Shown: in pieces, positions 6,781 through 16,400 of the stretch | Position numbering within the stretch: position 1 is the stretch's first letter | Layout: every line of letters starts with the position of its first letter | DNA from: Cryptomeria japonica | Taxonomy: Eukaryota > Streptophyta > Pinopsida > Cupressales > Cupressaceae | Direction: 5' to 3' | Assembly: GCF_030272615.1 (NCBI RefSeq) | Contig: NW_026729344.1 | Span: 21,001 to 85,000, forward strand | Length of the DNA stretch: 64,000 nt | Position numbers and translations under genes: made by a program | The notes under the pieces: model-generated | The model's database searches: none | Told to the model about the DNA's origin: nothing | What the model saw: the letters and a program-made list of their open reading frames with translations, nothing else

Positions 6781-7770
6781 AAGGTGTGCGCACCGAGGTG
6801 CCCACCCTGGCGAAGGTGCACGCGAGGTGCGCACCCGGGGCAAACCGGGCTCCGACTTCGTGCACGCCGCACCTTGGAGCACACTTCGGAGCGCTCCTTG
6901 GTGCGCACCAGGGCGCGCAACCCAGCCGAGGTGCCCACCCCGGCGAAGGTGCACGCGAGGTGCGCACCCGGGGCAAACCGGGCTCCGACTTCGTGCACGC
7001 CATGGTGCCCACCGCGGCGAAGGTGCACGCGAGGTGCGCACCCGGGGCAAACCGGGCTCCGACTTCGTGCACGCCGCACCTTGGAGCACACTTCGGAGCG
7101 CTCCTTGGTGCGCACCATGGTGCCCACCAGGGCGCGCAACCCCGCCGAAGGTGCACGCGAGGTGCGCACCCGGGGCAAACCGGGCTCCGACTTCGTGCAC
7201 GCCGCACCTTGGAGCACACTTCGGAGCGCTCCTTGGTGCGCACCATGGTGCCCACCAGGGCGCGCAACCCCGCCGAAGGTGCACGCGAGGTGCGCACCCG
7301 GGGCAAACCGGGCTCCGACTTCGTGCACGCCATGGTGCGCACCGCGGCGAAGGTGCGCACCCGGGGCAAACCGGGCTCCGACTTCGTGCACGCCGCACCT
7401 TGGAGCACACTTCGGAGCGCTCCTTGGTGCGCACCAGGGCGCGCAACCCAGCCGAGGTGCCCACCCCGGCGAAGGTGCACGCGAGGTGCGTACCCGGGGC
7501 AAACCGGGCTCCGACTTCGTGCACGCCGCACCTTGGAGCACACTTCGGAGCGCTCCTTGGTGCGCACCATGGTGCCCACCAGGCCGCGCAACCCAGCCAA
7601 GGTGTGCGCACCAAGGTGCACGCGAGGTGCGCACCCGGGGCAAACCGGGGTCCGACTTCGTGCACGCCGCACCTTGGAGCACACATCGGGGCGCTCCCGG
7701 GTTCGCACCGGCGTTGCGCACCGTGGTGGGCACCTCGGAGCACACCAAGGTGGGCAGCGAGGTGCGCACC
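6781..7770. repeat. GC-rich monomer array between M10 and M11, alternating long and short monomers
   Basis: The landmark ACCCGGGGCAAACC starts at 6833, 6966, 7040, 7168, 7296, 7359, 7492 and 7633, giving steps of 133, 74, 128, 128, 63, 133 and 141 bp. The long type carries CACCTTGGAGCACACTTCGG and AGCGCTCCTTGGTGCGCACC. The short type lacks this half and goes from GTGCACGCC straight to ATGGTGC and the next monomer. The array is open in several frames on both strands but shows no sign of being coding. Confidence 0.8.
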
Positions 7771-7901
7771 TTTGATGCGATGCCTTCACTAATTTCCATA
7801 AAAGGCAAAAAAAAAACGAGATTTTAAAATTTCCGTTTTGAAAGATAGTGAGAAAAAGGGAATGCTGGTGCCATCTTGAGCCCGCCCTGGTGCGCAGCCC
7901 A
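7771..7901. repeat. AT-rich module M11
   Basis: Nearly identical to M4 (offset 5,571 back within the unit, 2,352 forward into the next). It opens the first higher-order block, which runs across the arbitrary unit border used here. Confidence 0.9.
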
Positions 7902-10122
7902 GCCAAGGTGTGCGCACCAAGGTGCCCACCCTGGCGAAGGTGCGCGCCCGGGCAATTAACCCAACTTCCAACTTCGCGCGCGCCAGGGTGGGAGCGCACC
8001 CAACAACCGGGCCTGGGAAGAGCCAATGCGAGAAACCCCACCAAACGCTCTGACAAAAAAAGAGGGGGCGCTCCAGTAACCCCGCTTCGGAGCGCACCCT
8101 GGGCAAACCCAGCCAAGGTGCCCACCCCGGCCAAGGTGCAGGCGAGGTGCGCACCCGGGGCAAACCGGGCTCCGACAACGTGCACGCCGCACCTTGGAGC
8201 ACACTTCGTAGCGCTCCCGGGTGCGCACCTCAGAGCACACCAAGGTGGGCAGCGAGGTGCGCACCTTTGATGCGCTGCCTTCACTAATTTCCAGAAAAGG
8301 CAAAAAAAAAAGGAGATTTTAAAATTTCCGTTTTGAAAGATAGTGAAAAAAACGGAACGCGCGTGCCATCTTGAGCCCGCCCTGGTGCGCAGCCCAGGTA
8401 AGGTGCCCACCCTGGCAAAGGTGCGCACCCGGGCAATTAACCCTACTTCCGACTTCGTGCGCGCCAGGGTGGCAACCGGGCCTCGGAAGAGCCAATGCGA
8501 GAAACCCCACCAAACGCTCCGACAAAAAAAGAGGCGGCGCTCCAATAACCCCGCTTCGGAGCGCAGCCGGGGCAAACCCAGCCAAGGTGCCCACCCCGAC
8601 GAAGGTGCACGCGAGGTGCGCACCCGGGGCAAACCGGGCTCCGACAACGTGCACGCAGCACCTTGGAGCACACTTCGAAGCACTCCCGGGTGCCCACCGG
8701 CGTTGCGCACCGTGGTGGGCAGCGAGGTGCGCACCTTTGATGCGCTGCCTTCACTAATTTCCAGAAAAAGGCAAAAAAAAATGAGATTTTAAAATTTCCG
8801 TTTTGAAAGATAGTGAAAAAAAAGGAACGCGGGTGCCATCTTGAGCCCGCCCTGGTGCGCAGCCCAGGCAAGGCATGCGCACCAAGGTGCCCACCCGAGG
8901 TGCACACCCGGGGCAAACCGGGCTCCGACTTCGTGCAGGCCGCACCTTGGAGCACACTTCGGAGCGCTCCTTGGTGCGCACCATGGTGCCCACCAGGGCG
9001 CGCAACCCAGCCAAGGTCTGCACACCAAGGTGCCCACCCCGGCGAAGGTGCACGCGAGGTGCGCACCCGGGGCAAACCGGGCTCCGACTTCGTGCACGCC
9101 ATGGTGCCCACCGCGGCGAAGGTGCACGCGAGGTGCGCACCCGGGGCAAACCGGGCTCCGACTTCGTGCACGCCGCACCTTGGAGCACACTTCGGAGCGC
9201 TCCTTGGTGCGCACCATGGTGCCCACCAGGGCGCGCAACCCAGCCAAGGTGTGCGCACCAAGGTGCACGCGAGGTGCGCACCCGGGGCAAACCGGGGTCC
9301 GACTTCGTGCACGCCGCACCTTGGAGCACACATCGGAGCGCTCCCAGGTTCGCACCAGCGTTGCGCACCTTTGATGCGCTGCCTTCACTAATTTCCAGAA
9401 AAGGCAAAAAAAAACGATATTTTAAAATTTCCGTTCTGAAAGATAGTGAAAAAAACGGAACGCGGGTGCCATCTTGAGCCCTTCCTGGTGCGCAGCCCAG
9501 GCAAGTTGTGCGCACCAAGGTGCCCACCCTGGCGGAGGTGCGCGCCCGGGGCAAACCGGGCTCCGACTTCGTGCACTGCATGGTGCCCACCAAGGCGCGC
9601 AACCCAGCCAAGGTGCCCACCGCAGCGAAGGTGCACGCGAGGTGCACACCCGGGGCAAACCGGGCTCCGACTTCGTGCACGCCGCACCTTGGAGCACACT
9701 TCAGAGCGCTCCTTGGTGCGCACCAGGGCGCGCAACCCAGCCGAGGTGCCCACCCCGGCGAAGGTGCACGCGAGGTGCGCACCCGGGGCAAACCGGGCTC
9801 CGACTTCGTGCACGCCATGGTGCCCATCGCGGCGAAGGTGCGCACCCGGGGCAAACCGGGCTCCGACTTCGTGCACGCCGCACCTTGGAGCACACTTCGG
9901 AGCGCTCCTTGGTGCGCACCATGGTGCCCACCAGGCCGCGCAACCCAGCCAAGGTGTGCGCACCAAGGTGCACGCGAGGTGCGCACCCGGGGCAAACCGG
10001 GGTCCGACTTCGTGCACGCCGCACCTTGGAGCACACATCGGGGCGCTCCCGGGTTCGCACCGGCGTTGCGCACCGTGGTGGGCACCTCGGAGCACACCAA
10101 GGTGGGCAGCGAGGTGCGCACC
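7771..10122. repeat. Higher-order block B1 (2,352 bp), spanning units 1 and 2
   Basis: Runs from M11 to just before M4 of the next unit and holds M11, N1, M1, N2, M2 and M3 with GC-rich monomers between. It recurs once per unit; in unit 1 only its part from position 1 to 2199 is inside the window. The GC parts are built from GGTGCGCACC, CACCCGGGGCAAACCGGG, CTCCGACTTCGTGCACGC and CACCTTGGAGCACACTTCGG. Confidence 0.85.
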
Positions 10123-12127
10123 TTTGATGCGATGCCTTCACTAATTTCCATAAAAGGCAAAAAAAAAACGAGATTTTAAAATTTCCGTTTTGAAAGATAG
10201 TGAGAAAAAGGGAATGCTGGTGCCATCTTGAGCCCGCCCTGGTGCGCAGCCCAGCCAAGGTTTGCGCACCAAGGTGCCCACCCTGGCGAAGGTGCGCGCC
10301 CGGGCAATTAACCCAACTTCCAACTTCGCGCGCGCCAGGGTGGGAGCGCACCCAACAACCGGGCCTGGGAAGAGCCAATGCGAGAAACCCCACCAAACTC
10401 TCTGACAAAAAAAGAGGGGGCGCTCCAGTAACCCCGCTTCGGAGCGCACCCTGGGCAAACCCAGCCAAGGTGCCCACCCCGGCCAAGGTGCAGGCGAGGT
10501 GCGCACCCGGGGCAAACCGGGCTCCGACAACGTGCACGCCGCACCTTGGAGCACACTTCGTAGCGCTCCCGGGTGCGCACCTCAGAGCACACCAAGGTGG
10601 GCAGCGAGGTGCGCACCTTTGATGCGCTGCCTTCACTAATTTCCAGAAAAGGCAAAAAAAAAAGGAGATTTTAAAATTTCCGTTTTGAAAGATAGTGAAA
10701 AAAACGGAACGCGCGTGCCATCTTGAGCCCGCCCTGGTGCGCAGCCCAGGTAAGGTGCCACCCTGGCAAAGGTGCGCACCCGGGCAATTAACCCTACTTC
10801 CGACTTCGTGCGCGCCAGGGTGGCAACCGGGCCTCGGAAGAGCCAATGCGAGAAACCCCACCAAACGCTCCGACAAAAAAAGAGGCGGCGCTCCAATAAC
10901 CCCGCTTCGGAGCGCAGCCGGGGCAAACCAAGCCAAGGTGCCCACCCCGACGAAGGTGCACGCGAGGTGCGCACCCGGGGCAAACCGGGCTCCGACAACG
11001 TGCACGCAGCACCTTGGAGCACACTTCGAAGCACTCCCGGGTGCCCACCGGCGTTGCGCACCGTGGTGGGCAGCGAGGTGCGCACCTTTGATGCGCTGCC
11101 TTCACTAATTTCCAGAAAAAGGCAAAAAAAAATGAGATTTTAAAATTTCCGTTTTGAAAGATAGTGAAAAAAAAGGAACGCGGGTGCCATCTTGAGCCCG
11201 CCCTGGTGCGCAGCCCAGGCAAGGCATGCGCACCAAGGTGCCCACCCGAGGTGCACACCCGGGGCAAACCGGGCTCCGACTTCGTGCAGGCCGCACCTTG
11301 GAGCACACTTCGGAGCGCTCCTTGGTGCGCACCATGGTGCCCACCAGGGCGCACCCGAGGCAAACCGGGCTCCGACTTCGTGCACGCCGCACCTTGGAGC
11401 ACACATCGGAGCGCTCCCAGGTTCGCACCAGCGTTGCGCACCTTTGATGCGCTGCCTTCACTAATTTCCAGAAAAGGCAAAAAAAAACGATATTTTAAAA
11501 TTTCCGTTCTGAAAGATAGTGAAAAAAACGGAACGCGGGTGCCATCTTGAGCCCTTCCTGATGCGCAGCCCAGGCAAGTTGTGCGCACCAAGGTGCCCAC
11601 CCTGGCGGAGGTGCGCGCCCGGGGCAAACCGGGCTCCGACTTCGTGCACTGCATGGTGCCCACCAAGGCGCGCAACCCAGCCAAGGTGCCCACCGCAGCG
11701 AAGGTGCACGCGAGGTGCGCACCCGAGGTGCACACCCGGGGCAAACCGGGCTCCGACTTCGTGCACGCCGCACCTTGGAGCACACTTCAGAGCGCTCCTT
11801 GGTACGCACCAGGGCGCGCAACCCAGCCAAGGTGCTCACCCCGGCGAAGGTGCACGCGAGGTGCGCACCCGGGGCAAACCGGGCTCGGACTTCGTGCACG
11901 CCGCACCTTGGAGCACACATCGGAGCGCTCCCGGGTTCGCACCAGCATTGCGCACCTTTGATGCGCTGCCTTCACTAATTTCCAGAAAAGGCAAAAAAAA
12001 GAAAAAAATGAGATTTTAAAATTTCCGTTTTGAAAGATAGTGAAAAAAACGGAACGCGGGTGCCATCTTGAGCCCGCCCTGGTGTGCAGCCCAGGCAAGT
12101 TGTGCGCACCAAGGCACCCACCCTGGC

Positions 12128-12636
12128 CAAGGTGGGTCACGGGGTGGGTCCTAGGGTGGGTAACGGGGTGGGTACTAAGGTGCGTGCCAAGGTGGGTCAT
12201 AGGGTGGGTGCCAAGGTGGGCACCAGGGTGGGTGTGCACCAACCCTAGCCAGGGTAGGTCACGGGGTGGTTGTCGGGGTGGGCGTCAAGGAGCCAAGGTG
12301 GGTGGCAAGTAGCCAAGTTGCGTGCCAAGGTGGGTGTCGGGGTGGGTGCCAAGGATCCAAGGTGGGTGCCAAGGAACCAAGGTGGGTGTCTGGGTGGGTG
12401 CCGAGGTGGGAGCCAGGGTGGGTCCCAAGGTGAGTGCAAAGGTGGGTGCCAGGGTCAAGGTGAGTGCCAATGTGGGTTCCAAGGTGCCAGGGTCAGGGTG
12501 AGTGCCAATGTGGGTTCAAAGGTGCTAAGTTGGGTGCGAGGTTGGGTGCGAGGGTGGGTGGGTGCCAAGGTGTGCTAGGTGGAAGCCCGGGTGGGTCGGC
12601 ATCCCATGGGTGTCGAGTTGGGTGCCTGATGGGTGC
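12128..12636. repeat. G-rich minisatellite, copy 2
   Basis: No difference from copy 1 was noticed. Quadruplex core at 12141-12172. Confidence 0.88.
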
Positions 12637-12652
12637 TTCTTGTCAAGTTTTA

Positions 12653-12971
12653 GTCGTCGGGACTCATTTCGAGCCTTAGAGGTCGTTTCTTGTCCGGTTG
12701 CCCTGTCTTCGACCTGGGAACCCAATTTTGGTCCTCGGGTCCCATTTTTTTTTGTCTCGCATCCCACTTTTGGCCTGTGGCCTTTTCGGGGTCGATTCTC
12801 GTTTTGGGCATCAGAGCATGTTTCTTCTCCTAAAACCCAATATTTGTTTATTAAGTCTCGGAACACATTTTTGTTCTCGTGGACCCATCATGGGTCTTGG
12901 AACGCATTTGTGGTCCTTGGGTCCCATTTTGCATCCCGAAACTTGTGTTTTGGTGCTTGATCCCTATTTTG
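12653..12971. repeat. T-rich ~19-20-bp minisatellite, copy 2
   Basis: Same as copy 1, 397 bp upstream of 5S copy 2. Confidence 0.8.
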
Positions 12972-13368
12972 GGTGCCCACCTTGCACCAAGTGCGCACCC
13001 GGGGCAAACCGAGCGCCTTGGTGCACCGGGGCAAGATCGAGCGTGCACCCGAGGCGCCCCGAACATGCACCAAGGTGCACTCGGCCCACATGTGAGCGCA
13101 GGTCGTTGCGCCCGAGGTGGTGTGTGGGCACCGCGTTGCAGACGGGACACTGCACGCACACGACGCCCCCTCCAGGTGCACGCACGTAGGCCGGGCCGGG
13201 TGCACACCCGACGCCCTAGCAAGGTGCGCGCACCCGGGCAGGGCTCACACTTGGCGAACGGGGCGCACTTCGCGAGGGAGGGTGTGCACCTCGACGGGGG
13301 TGGGTGGCCGGGGTGGATTCGCACGTGGGTCGCGGTTTGCTAAGTACACACTGCGACAAGCTCATAAC

Positions 13369-13487
13369 GGGTGCGATCATACCAGCGTTAGTGCACCGGA
13401 TCCCATCAGAACTCCGCAGTTAAGCGCGCTTGGGCCGGAGTAGTACTGGGATGGGTGACCTCCCGGGAAGTCCCGGTGTTGCACCCT
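13369..13487 (+). rRNA. 5S ribosomal RNA gene, copy 2
   Basis: Read base by base against copy 1 and identical over 119 nt, with the same promoter boxes and C at -1. It is separated from copy 1 by a 7,804-bp spacer. The private variant of this unit (9827) lies far upstream in the spacer, so the gene is unaffected. Confidence 0.98.
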
Positions 13488-13499
13488 TTTTTAGTTTTT
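13487..13499 (+). terminator. Pol III terminator, copy 2
   Basis: T6-AG-T5 directly after 5S copy 2, the same as in copy 1. Confidence 0.92.
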
Positions 13500-16400
13500 C
13501 GCCGGGCGTCGCAATGCTATTTGAATAAACCTTTTGCCCGTTTGCGTTCTCGTCGGGGCCGGGCCGGGCCGGGGTGCGCTGCCCGCACTACCGCGCGCGC
13601 GGGGGCGACACCGAGCGCGCACCCGAGGCGCCCCGAGCACACAGGCCACGGTGCAACCCGGGCGTTGTGCGCGCACCCCGGTGCGCCCGAGGTGCTGCGC
13701 GCGCACCCAGGTGAAATCGGTGTGCACCTCGGCCAGTGCGCGCTCGGTCGAGTCGCGCACGTTGGCCAAGGTGCACGGTGATGTTTCTTACTCTAAGGTT
13801 CCGCACCAGACGCCCGGGACAGGTGAGCGAAGCTGGGCGGGGCCGGGTGCGCGGCCGGGGCAGGTGCACGCAGCTGGAGAGAGCTTTGGAGCACACTTCG
13901 GAGCGCACCAATGATGCGCTCCATTCAAAAGTTTCCTGAAAAGGCAAAAAAAGTTGAGATTATAGAATTTCCCACTTGAGAGATTGTAAAAAAAAAAAAT
14001 TTAAAATGAAGGAAACGCGGGTGCCAAGGTGTGCGCAGCCCAGCCAAGGTGTGCGCACCAAGGCGCCCACCCTGGCGAAGGTGCACGCAAGGTGCGCACC
14101 CGAGGCAAACCGGACAATTAACCCAACTTTCGACTTCGCGCGCACCTTGGAGCGCACTTCGGAGCGCTCCTTGGTGCGCACCAATCTTGGGCACCTCGGA
14201 GTGCACCATGGCGCCCACCAAGGTGCGCACCCGGGGCAAACCGAGCTCCGACTTCGTGCGCACCTTGGAGCGCACGAAAGGTGCGCACCATGGCGCCCAC
14301 CAAGGTGCGCAGCCCAGCCAAGGCGTGCGCATCAAGGTGCGCACCCTGGCGAAGGTGCGCACCCGGGGCAAACCGAGCTCCGACTTCGTGCGCACCTTGG
14401 AGCGCACAAAAGGTGCGCAACCCAGCCAAGGTGTGCGCACCCCGGTCAAACCGAGCTCCGAATCGTGCGCACCAGAGGTGCACGCCATCGTGCGCACCTT
14501 GGAGCACACTTCGGAGCCCTCCTTGGTGCGCGCCGATGTTGCGCACCTCGGAGCGCACCCGGGGAAAACAATGCAATTAACCCGACTTTCGACTTCGTGG
14601 GCACCTCGGAGCGCTCTCGGGTTCGCACCTCGGAGCACACCGAGGTGCGCACCTTTGATGCGCTGCCTTCACCAATTTCCAGAAAAGGCAAGAAAACATT
14701 GAGAAGGTGTGCGCACCGAGGTGCCCACCCTGGCGAAGGTGCACGCGAGGTGCGCACCCGGGGCAAACCGGGCTCCGACTTCGTGCACGCCGCACCTTGG
14801 AGCACACTTCGGAGCGCTCCTTGGTGCGCACCAGGGCGCGCAACCCAGCCGAGGTGCCCACCCCGGCGAAGGTGCACGCGAGGTGCGCACCCGGGGCAAA
14901 CCGGGCTCCGACTTCGTGCACGCCATGGTGCCCACCGCGGCGAAGGTGCACGCGAGGTGCGCACCCGGGGCAAACCGGGCTCCGACTTCGTGCACGCCGC
15001 ACCTTGGAGCACACTTCGGAGCGCTCCTTGGTGCGCACCATGGTGCCCACCAGGGCGCGCAACCCCGCCGAAGGTGCACGCGAGGTGCGCACCCGGGGCA
15101 AACCGGGCTCCGACTTCGTGCACGCCGCACCTTGGAGCACACTTCGGAGCGCTCCTTGGTGCGCACCATGGTGCCCACCAGGGCGCGCAACCCCGCCGAA
15201 GGTGCACGCGAGGTGCGCACCCGGGGCAAACCGGGCTCCGACTTCGTGCACGCCATGGTGCGCACCGCGGCGAAGGTGCGCACCCGGGGCAAACCGGGCT
15301 CCGACTTCGTGCACGCCGCACCTTGGAGCACACTTCGGAGCGCTCCTTGGTGCGCACCAGGGCGCGCAACCCAGCCGAGGTGCCCACCCCGGCGAAGGTG
15401 CACGCGAGGTGCGTACCCGGGGCAAACCGGGCTCCGACTTCGTGCACGCCGCACCTTGGAGCACACTTCGGAGCGCTCCTTGGTGCGCACCATGGTGCCC
15501 ACCAGGCCGCGCAACCCAGCCAAGGTGTGCGCACCAAGGTGCACGCGAGGTGCGCACCCGGGGCAAACCGGGGTCCGACTTCGTGCACGCCGCACCTTGG
15601 AGCACACATCGGGGCGCTCCCGGGTTCGCACCGGCGTTGCGCACCGTGGTGGGCACCTCGGAGCACACCAAGGTGGGCAGCGAGGTGCGCACCTTTGATG
15701 CGATGCCTTCACTAATTTCCATAAAAGGCAAAAAAAAAACGAGATTTTAAAATTTCCGTTTTGAAAGATAGTGAGAAAAAGGGAATGCTGGTGCCATCTT
15801 GAGCCCGCCCTGGTGCGCAGCCCAGCCAAGGTGTGCGCACCAAGGTGCCCACCCTGGCGAAGGTGCGCGCCCGGGCAATTAACCCAACTTCCAACTTCGC
15901 GCGCGCCAGGGTGGGAGCGCACCCAACAACCGGGCCTGGGAAGAGCCAATGCGAGAAACCCCACCAAACGCTCTGACAAAAAAAGAGGGGGCGCTCCAGT
16001 AACCCCGCTTCGGAGCGCACCCTGGGCAAACCCAGCCAAGGTGCCCACCCCGGCCAAGGTGCAGGCGAGGTGCGCACCCGGGGCAAACCGGGCTCCGACA
16101 ACGTGCACGCCGCACCTTGGAGCACACTTCGTAGCGCTCCCGGGTGCGCACCTCAGAGCACACCAAGGTGGGCAGCGAGGTGCGCACCTTTGATGCGCTG
16201 CCTTCACTAATTTCCAGAAAAGGCAAAAAAAAAAGGAGATTTTAAAATTTCCGTTTTGAAAGATAGTGAAAAAAACGGAACGCGCGTGCCATCTTGAGCC
16301 CGCCCTGGTGCGCAGCCCAGGTAAGGTGCCCACCCTGGCAAAGGTGCGCACCCGGGCAATTAACCCTACTTCCGACTTCGTGCGCGCCAGGGTGGCAACC

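Larger units (their letters stand above)
1..7923 (+). repeat. 5S rDNA repeat unit 1 (7,923 bp), reference unit for sub-features
   Basis: The sequence at position 1 (GCCCACCCTGGCGAAGG) recurs at 7924, and the whole interval then repeats. All sub-features below are given for this unit. Add 7923, 15846, 23769, 31693, 39616, 47539 or 55462 to reach units 2-8 (in unit 4, add one more beyond 29452). The unit holds one 5S gene, eleven AT-rich modules, two different minisatellites and GC-rich monomer arrays. It carries T at variable site 1103. I found no private variant in it. Confidence 0.97.
7924..15846 (+). repeat. 5S rDNA repeat unit 2 (7,923 bp)
   Basis: Same length and order as unit 1. It differs by C instead of T at 9026 (homologous to 1103) and by a private T at 9827, where unit 1 has C at 1904. 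It therefore lacks the T allele carried by the flanking units 1 and 3. Confidence 0.97.

Noticed and set aside
6053-7792. Open frame of 579 codons on the + strand, repeated in every unit
   Set aside because: It lies in GC-rich repeats that are also open in other frames and on the opposite strand. The translation is a string of His/Arg/Cys/Pro-rich repeats with no domain, and frames change meaning between monomers. The lack of stops follows from the repeat sequence.
6746-8734. Open frame of 662 codons on the - strand, the longest in the window, running over the AT-rich modules M11 and M1
   Set aside because: Same low-complexity repeat translation as on the other strand. A single C/T or one-base change in another unit splits or joins such frames (for example the frame ending differently at 1103 and 9026), with no sign of selection on reading frame.
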